From Flavobacteriales bacterium UBA2426 (GTDB lineage Bacteria; Bacteroidota; Bacteroidia; Flavobacteriales_F; PHOS-HE28), in contig DDRC01000058.1 of NCBI GenBank assembly GCA_002342985.1, forward strand, positions 519 to 33,165: a stretch of DNA of 32,647 nt, read 5' to 3'. The notes below the pieces were generated by a model. It did no database searches. It was not told where the DNA came from and was given only the letters and a program-made list of their open reading frames with translations. The translations under genes were made by a program, and so were the position numbers. This document shows positions 25,115 through 32,647 of the stretch, one piece after another (the first letter of the stretch is position 1; every line of letters starts with the position of its first letter).

Positions 25115-27315
25115 GTCCCTGCCGCCCCGGCCCGATGCAGGAAGAATGCGTAGATCAGCGCGACCTCCTTGAGCATCTCGAACCGGCCTGAACCCCCGCC
25201 GTGACCGGCTTCCATATTGGTGTGCAGCAGGATGGGCGCATCGGACTTCTGGTGCTCGCGCAGACGCTGCACCCACTTGGCCGGCTCCCAGTACTGCACC
25301 TGGCTGTCGTGGAAGCCCGTGGTGACGAGCAAGGCGGGGTAGTCGGCATCGCGCACATTGTCGTACGGCGAATACCCGAGCATCCGCTCATAGGCTTCCT
25401 TCTCCTTCGGATCGCCCCACTCATCGTACTCGCCGGTGGTCAGCGGGATGCTGTCGTCGAGCATGGTGGTCACCACGTCCACGAAGGGCACCTCGGCGCA
25501 TGCGGCGTTCCAGCGGTCGGGGCGCATGTTGAGCACCGCACCCACCAGCAGCCCGCCGGCGCTGCCGCCCAGGCAGAAGATCCGCTTGGGGTCGGCGTAC
25601 CGCATGCGCTCCAAATGATCGGCGCAGTCGATGAAGTCATGGAAGGTGTTCAGCTTGTGCTCCATCCTGCCGCTCTCGTACCAGGCCCGGCCGAGCTCCT
25701 CGCCTCCGCGGATGTGCGCAATGGCATAGACGAATCCGCGGTTGAGCAGGCTCAGGCGCGCGCTGCTGAACGTGGGGTCGATGCTGTGCCCGTAGCTGCC
25801 GTAGCCATAGAGCAGCAGCGGCGCCGTGCCGTCGAGCGGCGTGCCCTTTCGGTACACGATGCTCACGGGGATGCGCGCCCCGTCCCGCGCAGGGGCCCAG
25901 ATGCGTTCACTGACGTAATCCAGCGGCGAGAAGGGGCCAAGGACCTCCTGCTGCTTGAGCAGCACCGAGGCGTCCGCATTGAGGTCGTGCTCATAGACGC
26001 TGCTGGGCGTGGTGAGCGATGCGTAGCCGTACCGCAGCTTGTCACTGTCCCATTCAGGATTGGTGCCCGAATAGGCTACGTATGCGGGATCGTTGAAGGC
26101 AATCTCATGCTCGCGGCCGTCGCTCAGCCGTCGGACGCGAAGGTGAGTGAGGCCCTCGCGGCGCTCGGTCACCACCAGGTGGTCGCGGAAGGTGTCCACA
26201 TCCTCCAGGAGCACCTGCTCCCGGTGCGGCACCACCTCCCTCCACCTGGCCTTGTCCGCCGTGGCATCCTCCGCGCACTCCATGAGGCGGAAGTTGCGCG
26301 CCTCCCAGTTCGTGAGGATGTACCATCGGCCGGGAGCACCTGCCTTGCCGGGCACATGCGACACGGAATGCTCATGCTCCGGCTCGCGCGGAAGGAACAC
26401 CTTGAACGCGCCCATCGGGTCGTCCACGGGCAGGAAGCGATGCTCACTGCTCATCGTGCTCTCGCTCACGATCATCACGAAGCGGTCCGAGCGGCTGCGG
26501 TACACGTCGCAACTGTAAGCCGGGTCCTTCTCCTCGAACACCACGGGGTCTGTGGAGGGGTCGGTGCCGAGGGCATGCCGGTAGATGCGGTAGCTGCGAA
26601 GGGTCTTGTCCTTGCGTGCGTAGAACACGGTGCGGTCGTCCGCCCAGGCGCATCCGCCGCTCGTATTGGTGATCACATCGGGCAGGTCGGCGCCGGTGGC
26701 GAGGTCGCGGAACCGGAGCTCATACTTCCGGCGCCCCACGCGATCCACGCTGTATCCGACAAGGCCATTGCCCGGACTCACCTCGAAGTCCCCGAGGTCG
26801 AAGTACGCACTGCCCTCTGCCATCCGGTTCTCATCCAGCAGCACGGTCCACGCCGGATCACCTTCGGGGGGCCAGCGGTCTCCGGCAGCCCTTGCGCGCA
26901 GATGCACCGCGTATTCCTTGCCTTCGTCGAAGCGGTGACGGTACCAGAAACCGTTCTCCCGGTAGGGCACGCTGAGATCCGTCTCCTTGATGCGCGCCTT
27001 CATTTCCTTGAAAAGGCTCTCGCGCAGCTCCTTCACCGGCTGCAGGACGGCCTCTGTGTAGGCATTCTCGGCATTGAGATGGTCCATCACCTTGCGCGTT
27101 TCGGCATCGGGCTCGGCAGCGTTGCGCTGCTGTTCCGAGAGCCGCATCCAGAAGTACTCGTCGATGCGGGTATGCCCATGGGCCGTGATGGCGTGCGGCC
27201 GCTTGGCGGCCTGGGGCGCCGTCAGCCGTGCGGTGGTGTTCATGGATTCGGGGTCGGTGGAGCAGCCCGCGGCCAGCAAGGCGGCTGCGAATATGGAAGG
27301 GAGTCGCGCGCGCAT
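25111..27315 (-). CDS. ptrB: Oligopeptidase B (S9 prolyl-oligopeptidase family), predicted lipoprotein
   Basis: Serine peptidase cleaving short peptides after Arg or Lys. The 734-residue protein has an N-terminal beta-propeller (about 50-460; FWYRHRFDEGKEYAVHLR, YDVYRSRSDR-like blades) and an alpha/beta hydrolase domain with the triad Ser585 (CLGGSAGGLLVG), Asp670 (FHDSQVQYWEP) and His705 (AGHGGGSG). The Glu-rich GEYDEWGDP region is characteristic of oligopeptidase B. A lipoprotein signal is clear: FAAALLAAGC places the lipid-modified Cys at residue 17. The ATG at 27315 is chosen for this and for a TACTTTCG box 15 bases upstream. An envelope-anchored location suggests a role in peptide scavenging. 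Confidence 0.93.
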   Translation of the reverse strand: MRARLPSIFAAALLAAGCSTDPESMNTTARLTAPQAAKRPHAITAHGHTRIDEYFWMRLSEQQRNAAEPDAETRKVMDHLNAENAYTEAVLQPVKELRESLFKEMKARIKETDLSVPYRENGFWYRHRFDEGKEYAVHLRARAAGDRWPPEGDPAWTVLLDENRMAEGSAYFDLGDFEVSPGNGLVGYSVDRVGRRKYELRFRDLATGADLPDVITNTSGGCAWADDRTVFYARKDKTLRSYRIYRHALGTDPSTDPVVFEEKDPAYSCDVYRSRSDRFVMIVSESTMSSEHRFLPVDDPMGAFKVFLPREPEHEHSVSHVPGKAGAPGRWYILTNWEARNFRLMECAEDATADKARWREVVPHREQVLLEDVDTFRDHLVVTERREGLTHLRVRRLSDGREHEIAFNDPAYVAYSGTNPEWDSDKLRYGYASLTTPSSVYEHDLNADASVLLKQQEVLGPFSPLDYVSERIWAPARDGARIPVSIVYRKGTPLDGTAPLLLYGYGSYGHSIDPTFSSARLSLLNRGFVYAIAHIRGGEELGRAWYESGRMEHKLNTFHDFIDCADHLERMRYADPKRIFCLGGSAGGLLVGAVLNMRPDRWNAACAEVPFVDVVTTMLDDSIPLTTGEYDEWGDPKEKEAYERMLGYSPYDNVRDADYPALLVTTGFHDSQVQYWEPAKWVQRLREHQKSDAPILLHTNMEAGHGGGSGRFEMLKEVALIYAFFLHRAGAAGT

Positions 27316-27329
27316 GCTCACGGGGCGGC

Positions 27330-27337
27330 CGAAAGTA
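27330..27337 (-). promoter_or_regulatory. ptrB: Putative -7 promoter box (TACTTTCG) for ptrB
   Basis: TACTTTCG on the minus strand lies 14 bases before the ptrB ATG, within the 28-base recO-ptrB gap. The same octamer precedes gltX. Confidence 0.5.
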
Positions 27338-27343
27338 CGGCCA

Positions 27344-28054
27344 TCAGCTGAGCACCGTGTGAAGCACCGCTGGCGACCGCAGTTCTCCAAGGCCCTCCAC
27401 ATGCATCCGGTAATAGAGCAGCAGATGATCCATCAGGTCCCGCCTGACCTGTGCGGGGAGCCGCACCCGCTCCAGGTCGGCGAAGTCCACGTGGAGCAGG
27501 TCGGCCAAGGCCAAGCTGAGCGGCGGGGCCAGCAGGTGGCCGTGCATCGCGCCCGCAGGCATGAAGCAGCCCTCCTGCAGGTCGAAATGGTCCTCGCCGG
27601 GCATGGGCGGAGCAGGAAGGAAGCCCAAAGGGGCTGATAGGCGAATCAGCAGCACCAGAGGCAGGCACCTGAGGTCGGCAGCGCTGTCGATGGATTCCAG
27701 GGCTTCCTCCACCACGGCATCGATATCCGGATCGGGGCTCTCAGCGCGCAGCGTACGCAGCAGCAGCTCCTGGGTGAAGAGCGCTACCGCTCCACGGATC
27801 GGCTCGTATGGGATGCGCAGGTAGGGCCTGCCCACGCGGATCTCACGAACGGAGTGCAGGTCGCGCTCGGGATGCTCATCCGCCACCAGCTCCACGCGAC
27901 TCAGGGGCTGGGCCACGGCGGCCGAAGCCCCGCGGCGGCCGGTGCGTACCACATAGCTACGCGCCCCGCCACGCCGGGTCCAGGCCTTCAGGACCAGGGT
28001 ACGGTCACCGTGCGCAATGGCACGGAGCACGACGGCTTGGGTGGTTACGAGCAT
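27344..28054 (-). CDS. recO: DNA repair protein RecO
   Basis: RecO anneals single strands and, with RecR, loads RecA in recombinational repair. The 236-residue protein begins with the OB-fold pattern MLVTTQAVVLRAIAHGDRTLVLKAWTRRGG. It contains a VAQPLSRVELV strand, a long helical C-terminal part (ALFTQELLLRTLRAES) and ends LLLYYRMHVEGLGELRSPAVLHTVLS, matching Bacteroidota RecO. No four-Cys zinc motif is present, which is normal in this phylum. It starts 19 bases after porZ and is probably in the same transcript. Confidence 0.88.
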   Translation of the reverse strand: MLVTTQAVVLRAIAHGDRTLVLKAWTRRGGARSYVVRTGRRGASAAVAQPLSRVELVADEHPERDLHSVREIRVGRPYLRIPYEPIRGAVALFTQELLLRTLRAESPDPDIDAVVEEALESIDSAADLRCLPLVLLIRLSAPLGFLPAPPMPGEDHFDLQEGCFMPAGAMHGHLLAPPLSLALADLLHVDFADLERVRLPAQVRRDLMDHLLLYYRMHVEGLGELRSPAVLHTVLS

Positions 28055-28073
28055 GGCAGGGGCTGCCGAAGCC

Positions 28074-30425
28074 TCAGCGCACCACCAGCACCTTGGTGTT
28101 GCACTTGTAGCCGCCCTCCCTGTCGCTGGCGAAGATGAGGTAGACCCCCGTGGCGACGCGATTCCCGCTCAGGTCTGTGGCATTCCAGATGGCCTGACCG
28201 CCGAGGGAGGTGGTGCGGTACACAAGGTTGCCGCTCACATCGGTGATGCGTACCTCGCTGTCGCGCGCCAACCCGGTCACGGCAATGGGACCCGTATAGG
28301 TCTCACGAACGGGATTGGGGAACACTTTGGCGCAATCGGCCGCTTCCGCGGCATCGATCGCATCGGAGCGGTAGCCCATGATGCCCCTGTCCGTGCCGAT
28401 GAAGACCTCGCCGGTGGTGCCATCGATGGCGATGGCCGTGACGGTGTTGCTGGGCAGCGGGCTGTTCTCCGCCGTGAAGTGGTGTATCTGCTCCCGCCCG
28501 TCAGGGCTCACGAGGTAGACTCCGCCCGTTTGCGTGCCGATCCATTTGCGGTTGGCGCCGTCCACCGCGATGGCGCTAACGAATTCCGTCTCCAGCAGGA
28601 TCTGCACATTGCCCTCCTGCTCAATGAGGATCTGCTGGGCATCCGTAGGGCTGTCGGTGAAGAGGTCGGCGGGGGTGTAGAACACGGCGATGCCCTTATT
28701 GGTGCCCACCCAGATCTGGCCATCCTTGTCTTCTGCGATGCTCAGCACATCCACCGTGGGTAGCCCGCCGCTGCCTGGGGCATTGTTGATGAGCTTGTAG
28801 CTGTCGTCGCCGGGATCGGCGAGCGTGCCATTGTCGTTGAACACGAGCAGGCCATTGCCGCGCGGGCGGATGATCCACTTGAACCCGTTCGATGCAGCCA
28901 GGATATCCCCGATCAGCCCGTTGCCCCCGAGTATGGCGCCCGGCGAATAGCTGTACCAGGCGCCCGCCCGGGTGCGGACGGAAATCGAGGCGGCCGCATG
29001 GGCATTCGACACCCAGAGGTTGCCTTGGAGGTCGAAGTCGAGCCCGCCCACGTTCACCTTCCCCGAGCCATCATTGGTAGCGATGCCCAAGCTGCTGTTG
29101 GTTTCGTTGTGGATGAGGACAGGCTCCCGATTGCGGAGCTCCACCACCCCGTCATCCCAGCTCCCCACGAAGGCGCGCGCCGGGTCGAACGGGTCCACGG
29201 CAACGGCAACGATGTCATTCACGGCGCCGGCGAACGCATTGCCGCCCCTGAGCAGCTCGTTATTGTCGGGGTCGTTGGTGCGCCAGGTCTCGTCAATGAA
29301 ATGGTGCACGCCATCCTTGAGGAAGGTGTTGGCCCAATTGCCGGCTACAGCGCCGGTGGCTACATACACCGCACCGCCGCTGGCATCGATGCGGTACGCG
29401 CTGGACGTCTTGGGGCCATTGGGCCTCACGGGCACACCCTGATTATAGGCAACCAGGATCACCAGCCCGACGAAGCGGTCGGCCACCCAGAGCTGCCCGG
29501 AGGTGTTGAGGATGGCCCGAATGGGGAAGCTCGGAATCGACCCGTAGGTGTAGGTGTAGTTGACCTCCTCGAAGCTGCTGTTGAATTGGCTCACGCCGAA
29601 CTCATGGGTGAGCGTGAAGAAGTCGGGGTTGGTGCCGAGCCGAAGATCGAAATTGGGCACGCCGCGTCCGTAAGAGAACTGCTCCCAGGTATTGTCCGGG
29701 CGCAGCACGAGCAGCGTATCCTGCTCGCCCACCGGCTTGTTCCAGTTGATGATGGGCCTCCCTTGGAAGGTGATGGCAAGGTCGAACGGGCCGTTCGCCA
29801 TGCCCGGCCCCATGTCGGTGCGCTTCCGCCAGTTGGTGAAGGAGGCCAGGTTGGACGCATTTCGCGACGCGGTGTATAGCCCCGTGCCCGTGGCTGCATA
29901 GATGGAGTCCGCAGTGAACGTGATGCCGCGCACCTGCACCTGGCCGCCTCCCGGCCCGATGAACCAGGTCTCCTTCACCTCGCGCCGCTCCAGGTCGACC
30001 ACCACGATGCCGAACCCGCAGGCCAGGTAGGCCGTGGTACCTTCCACGTGGGTCCGGTAGATGGCCTTGTCGCCCAGGATAGCGCTGCGCTTGATGTCGC
30101 CGAGGTTGAAGCTGCGGTCGCCCTGCACCAGGTCCAGGTTGCCGTTGCCGTAATGGACCAGCAGCATCCGGAGCGGTGCGCACCAGGCCAGGCCTCGGAT
30201 GTCCACATCATTGAGCAGGTTCACCTTGTTGATGCGCTGGATCTCGCCCGAGCCCACATCGTACCGGAATAGCCCGTTAACCGTGGCGCAGTAGGCCGCT
30301 CCATCCCCCTCCACCACATCCACCATCCGCTGGTAGGGCTGATGGTCGCGCCACGCGCCGATGGGGGTTTGCGCGAGGAGGGCTCCTGGTATCAAGGCGG
30401 TGACAAGGGAGGCGAGTCGGGTCAT
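28074..30425 (-). CDS. porZ: PorZ-like T9SS component (two beta-propellers plus sorting domain)
   Basis: PorZ is a surface part of the T9SS attachment complex that helps PorU join cargo to anionic lipopolysaccharide. This 783-residue protein has a signal peptide ending LLA before Gln19. It then shows the family's N-terminal propeller (IGAWRDHQPYQRMVDVVEGD, NDVDIRGLAWCAP, YGNGNLDLVQGD, GDIKRSAILGDKAIY, ACGFGIVVVDLERREVKETW) and a second propeller with repeated IWVGTNKGIAVFYTP and WIGTQTGGVYLV units like two-component-regulator propellers. The C-terminal 80 residues are a T9SS sorting domain (VFPNPVRETYTG ... DVSGNLVYRTTS ... VATGVYLIFAS). Length and order fit PorZ (about 780 residues). From memory porZ and recO are neighbours in many Bacteroidota, which supports the call. 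A generic T9SS cargo propeller is the alternative. Confidence 0.82.
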   Translation of the reverse strand: MTRLASLVTALIPGALLAQTPIGAWRDHQPYQRMVDVVEGDGAAYCATVNGLFRYDVGSGEIQRINKVNLLNDVDIRGLAWCAPLRMLLVHYGNGNLDLVQGDRSFNLGDIKRSAILGDKAIYRTHVEGTTAYLACGFGIVVVDLERREVKETWFIGPGGGQVQVRGITFTADSIYAATGTGLYTASRNASNLASFTNWRKRTDMGPGMANGPFDLAITFQGRPIINWNKPVGEQDTLLVLRPDNTWEQFSYGRGVPNFDLRLGTNPDFFTLTHEFGVSQFNSSFEEVNYTYTYGSIPSFPIRAILNTSGQLWVADRFVGLVILVAYNQGVPVRPNGPKTSSAYRIDASGGAVYVATGAVAGNWANTFLKDGVHHFIDETWRTNDPDNNELLRGGNAFAGAVNDIVAVAVDPFDPARAFVGSWDDGVVELRNREPVLIHNETNSSLGIATNDGSGKVNVGGLDFDLQGNLWVSNAHAAASISVRTRAGAWYSYSPGAILGGNGLIGDILAASNGFKWIIRPRGNGLLVFNDNGTLADPGDDSYKLINNAPGSGGLPTVDVLSIAEDKDGQIWVGTNKGIAVFYTPADLFTDSPTDAQQILIEQEGNVQILLETEFVSAIAVDGANRKWIGTQTGGVYLVSPDGREQIHHFTAENSPLPSNTVTAIAIDGTTGEVFIGTDRGIMGYRSDAIDAAEAADCAKVFPNPVRETYTGPIAVTGLARDSEVRITDVSGNLVYRTTSLGGQAIWNATDLSGNRVATGVYLIFASDREGGYKCNTKVLVVR

Positions 30426-30507
30426 GCGGAACTGCCGGTGATCGTTCAATCAATGCCCACAACGCGGTTTGCAGGCGATTGGTATGGGCCAAGGTAACCC
30501 CTTGAAT

Positions 30508-30538
30508 GGCAGATCCCCGCTGAAGACGGGGATCTGCC
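30508..30538 (-). terminator. Hairpin directly downstream of tRNA-Cys
   Basis: A perfect 12-base inverted repeat (GGCAGATCCCCG / CGGGGATCTGCC) with a seven-base loop lies two bases after the tRNA 3' end. There is no T-run, so it may terminate inefficiently or serve as a processing signal. Confidence 0.6.
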
Positions 30539-30540
30539 GG

Positions 30541-30611
30541 AGGTCACGAGCGGAGTCGAACCGCTGTACGAGGTTTTGCAGACCTCTGCCTAGCCACTCG
30601 GCCACGTGACC
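30541..30611 (-). tRNA. tRNA-Cys (anticodon GCA)
   Basis: On the minus strand a complete 71-base cloverleaf is seen. The acceptor stem is GGTCACG/CGTGACC and the D arm is GCCGAGTGGCTAGGC. The anticodon stem GAGGT/ACCTC encloses loop CTGCAAA with anticodon GCA. The variable loop is short and the T arm is AGCGG-TTCGACT-CCGCT. The discriminator base is U, as expected for tRNA-Cys. The terminal CCA is not encoded (TCCGG follows). Confidence 0.96.
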
Positions 30612-30621
30612 GGAACGGGCG

Positions 30622-30629
30622 CGAAGATA
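30622..30629 (-). promoter_or_regulatory. Putative -7 promoter box (TATCTTCG) for tRNA-Cys
   Basis: TATCTTCG on the minus strand ends ten bases before the first base of the mature tRNA, the spacing expected for a -7 element with a short 5' leader. It supports the TTCG variant as a genuine promoter motif here, since no ribosome-binding or coding constraint applies. Confidence 0.55.
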
Positions 30630-30658
30630 GGTGCCGGGGCCTTGTCCCGCCGGAACGT

Positions 30659-31009
30659 TCAACCCTCCACTGTATAGACAGCCTCCTCCACGTCACCGTG
30701 AACCGGCGGCCGTTCCTTCACCAGACGCACGCGCCATCGCACCGGACCGGGCCACTCGCGCCGCAGGGCCTCCAGTATCCGGCGCGCAGCATGCTCAATC
30801 AGACGGCTGCGAACGGTCATCTGCTCGCGGACAATGGCCGTCACGCGGCCGTAGTCGACCGTTCGCCTAAGGTCATCGCAGGCTTCAGCATCACTGAAAT
30901 CGCCCTGGGCAGTCACATCCACGCGGAAATGCCCTCCGATGCGCGCCTCCTCCGCCAGGCAGCCGTGGAAGGCGAACACGCGGATGCCATTCACCTCGAT
31001 CACGCCCAT
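30659..31009 (-). CDS. folB: Dihydroneopterin aldolase
   Basis: Cleaves 7,8-dihydroneopterin to 6-hydroxymethyl-dihydropterin in folate synthesis. The 116-residue protein has the full FolB pattern: VIEVNGIRVFAFHGCLAEEARIG with the substrate-binding Glu, RRTVDYGRVTAIV, LIEHAARRILEAL and the catalytic Lys in RVRLVKERPP. Length is normal. The ATG at 31009 overlaps the end of gltX by ten bases; the GTG nine bases upstream is a possible alternative. Overlap with gltX suggests one transcript. Confidence 0.93.
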   Translation of the reverse strand: MGVIEVNGIRVFAFHGCLAEEARIGGHFRVDVTAQGDFSDAEACDDLRRTVDYGRVTAIVREQMTVRSRLIEHAARRILEALRREWPGPVRWRVRLVKERPPVHGDVEEAVYTVEG

Positions 31010-32535
31010 GACCGGCACAGGTCTAGACCGGCCCGCAGGCGCGCCACCACCTCTTCCCTGCCCAGCAGTGCGCTCACCTCGAACATGCCCGGGCCTTGCA
31101 TGCGGCCGGCCACGAAGAGCCTGTACAGCGGCATCACCTGACCCACCTTCAATCCAGCGCCCAGCAGGACCGCGTTGAACGCCTCTTCAAGCCCTTGCGG
31201 GGTGAGGGCCGTAAAGCCTTCGAGCTTGGCGATGTACGCCTCGATGGCCGGTGCGGCCTCCGGCTTCCAGCGCTTGCGCAGCTCGGCCTCTGCCTCTGGG
31301 TTGCCGCTGATGGGTGAGCCTAGGGTGAACAGATACAGGCCCTCGAGCATGTCATCCACGAATGTGGCGCGCTCCTTCAGCAGCGTTGCTGCGGCAGCCG
31401 CCTTCTCGGGGGTGCATGGGATGCCGCGGTCGGCGAGCCGGGCCCGAAGCGCCTCTCCCAGCTCGGCATCGGGGCGCTTGCGCAGGTACTGCTGATTGAA
31501 CCACTTGGTCTTCTCCGGATCGAAGCGGGCGCCCCCCTTGTGCACCCGCGCCAGGTCGAAATGGGCGACCATTTCCTCCATCGACATCAGCTCAACGTCA
31601 CCCCCGGGGTTCCAGCCCAGCAGCGCCAGCATGTTCACGAAGGCCTCGGGGTAGTAGCCCTTCTCGCGATAGCCGCTGCTCTTCTCCCCTGTCACGGGAT
31701 CCACCCAGTCCAAGGGGAATACCGGGAATCCGAGCCGATCGCCATCCCGCTTGCTGAGCTTCCCGTTGCCGTCGGGCTTCAGGATCAGGGGCAGGTGCGC
31801 AAAGGCCGGCCGCTCCCACCCGAACGCTTCGTAGATGAGCACGTGCAGCGGCGCACTGGGCAGCCATTCCTCGCCCCGAATGACGTGCGTGATCCTCATC
31901 AGGTGGTCATCGACGATGTTGGCCAGGTGATACGTGGGCATGCCATCGCTCTTGAAGAGCACCTTGTCGTCGATGTTGCTGCTGTGCACCACCACCCAGC
32001 CGCGGATCAGGTCCTCGAAGCGCACTTCGTGATGGCGCGGTACCTTCAGCCGGACCACGTGCTCATCGCCGCGGGCTAGGCGCTCGCTCACCTCGTCGGC
32101 GCTCAGGCTGAGCGAGTTCTTCATGTGCTCGCGCGTCACGGCATTGTAGGCCGGCGCCGCAACGCCTGCCGCCTTCAGGCGCTCCCGCATGGCTTCAAGC
32201 TCCTCGGCGGTGTCGAAGGCGTAGTAAGCCTTGTCCTCGGCCACGAGCCGATCCGCATACTGCTTGTAAAGCGCCTTGCGCTCGCTCTGCCGGTAGGGCC
32301 CATCCGGCCCGCCGGCCCAAGGGCTCTCCTCCGCCACCAGCCCGCACCACTCCAGGCTTCGCCGGATGTAGTCCTCGGCCCCGGGCACGTAGCGCCCCTG
32401 ATCCGTGTCCTCGATGCGCAGAAGGAACGCGCCCCCGTGCCGCTTGGCGAAGAGGTAGTTGTAGAGCGCGGTACGGACACCGCCCATGTGCAATGGACCG
32501 GTGGGACTGGGTGCGAAGCGGACGCGGACGGACAT
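31000..32535 (-). CDS. gltX: Glutamyl-tRNA synthetase
   Basis: Attaches glutamate to tRNA-Glu. The 511-residue class I synthetase shows RFAPSPTGPLHMGGVRTALY at the N-terminus (HIGH-type motif HMGG) and the KMSKS-type motif KLSKRDGD near residue 260. The conserved RIEDTDQGRYVPGAE and LIRGWVVVHSSNIDDKVL segments are also present. The C-terminal anticodon-binding helical region is complete. It contains HLPLILKPDGNGKLSKRDGD, the pattern of the discriminating bacterial enzyme with the usual length. I cannot tell from sequence alone whether it also charges tRNA-Gln. A TACTTTCG box precedes the ATG by 22 bases. The downstream gene folB overlaps its stop. Confidence 0.97.
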   Translation of the reverse strand: MSVRVRFAPSPTGPLHMGGVRTALYNYLFAKRHGGAFLLRIEDTDQGRYVPGAEDYIRRSLEWCGLVAEESPWAGGPDGPYRQSERKALYKQYADRLVAEDKAYYAFDTAEELEAMRERLKAAGVAAPAYNAVTREHMKNSLSLSADEVSERLARGDEHVVRLKVPRHHEVRFEDLIRGWVVVHSSNIDDKVLFKSDGMPTYHLANIVDDHLMRITHVIRGEEWLPSAPLHVLIYEAFGWERPAFAHLPLILKPDGNGKLSKRDGDRLGFPVFPLDWVDPVTGEKSSGYREKGYYPEAFVNMLALLGWNPGGDVELMSMEEMVAHFDLARVHKGGARFDPEKTKWFNQQYLRKRPDAELGEALRARLADRGIPCTPEKAAAAATLLKERATFVDDMLEGLYLFTLGSPISGNPEAEAELRKRWKPEAAPAIEAYIAKLEGFTALTPQGLEEAFNAVLLGAGLKVGQVMPLYRLFVAGRMQGPGMFEVSALLGREEVVARLRAGLDLCRSWA

Positions 32536-32557
32536 GCTGGGACTGCTATGAAGGCCG

Positions 32558-32565
32558 CGAAAGTA
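32558..32565 (-). promoter_or_regulatory. gltX: Putative -7 promoter box (TACTTTCG) for gltX
   Basis: TACTTTCG on the minus strand lies 22 bases before the gltX ATG, identical to the box before ptrB. Confidence 0.5.
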
Positions 32566-32578
32566 GCCGGATGGCCCT

Positions 32579-32647
32579 CTACCGGCATATCAGCAACCGG
32601 TGCACCGCACGGCCGCGGCCATGGGTGACCCGCACGGCGTACAGACC
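32579..32647 (-). CDS. Last 22 residues of a probable T9SS cargo protein (rest outside window)
   Basis: Reading the minus strand from the window edge gives an uninterrupted frame of 22 codons ending in TAG at 32579. It begins GLYAVRVTHG and ends VHRLLICR. This matches the final two strands of type A T9SS sorting domains (G-x-Y-x-V-R-V ... R-x-L/V-hydrophobic-basic end), as seen in three complete proteins of this window. The segment is short, so the call rests on pattern alone. Confidence 0.55.
   Translation of the reverse strand, partial: GLYAVRVTHGRGRAVHRLLICR

Overview
The window looks like a chromosomal segment of a GC-rich member of the Bacteroidota, possibly a high-GC Flavobacteriales-type lineage; that rank is a guess. 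The evidence is several secreted proteins with type IX secretion (T9SS) C-terminal sorting domains, a PorZ-like T9SS component, a Bacteroidota-type lipoprotein glutaminyl cyclase, signal peptides cleaved in front of Gln, and repeated -7 promoter-like boxes of the form TAnnTTTG/TAnnTTCG. There are no rRNA genes, phage genes, CRISPR arrays or classical insertion sequences.

Layout. 1-4.3 kb (+): end of a c-type cytochrome protein, then two secreted proteins (FG-GAP/UnbV, and a Cys-rich surface protein). 4.4-8.9 kb (-): glutaminyl cyclase, cysS, a YwqK/MORN-type secreted protein, and an SDR L-threonine dehydrogenase. 9.0-13.2 kb (+): trhO, hmgA, a four-helix-bundle (S23/IVS-type) gene and hpd. 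hmgA and hpd are the central steps of tyrosine/homogentisate breakdown. A low-affinity iron permease converges on hpd. 13.7-21.1 kb (+): uvrC, a T9SS cargo overlapping a GT2 glycosyltransferase, an aldehyde dehydrogenase and another T9SS cargo. 21.1-25.1 kb: a conserved 77-residue orphan (-), a LysE-type exporter (+), gpsA (-), an M28-PDZ peptidase (-) and a DUF1232 membrane protein (+). 25.1-32.6 kb (-): oligopeptidase B lipoprotein, recO, porZ, tRNA-Cys, folB, gltX and the last residues of one more probable T9SS cargo. Genes are packed tightly and no gene-free stretch exceeds 300 bases.

The most unusual part is 9.6-12.0 kb, where three different structure-forming inverted repeats lie within 2.4 kb of one co-directional gene run. 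(a) A palindrome sits in frame inside trhO. (b) Inverted arrays of tandem 7-mers form a hairpin in front of hmgA. (c) Inverted arrays of tandem 8-mers exactly bracket the four-helix-bundle gene between the hmgA stop and the hpd start. The third resembles, by architecture, the inverted-repeat-flanked intervening sequences that carry the same protein family in 23S rRNA genes of other bacteria. I propose it as a candidate mobile or RNA-acting element.

A second theme is envelope export. Six of seven recognisable signal-peptidase-I substrates would expose an N-terminal Gln, and the enzyme that cyclises such residues, as well as PorZ, is encoded in the same window.
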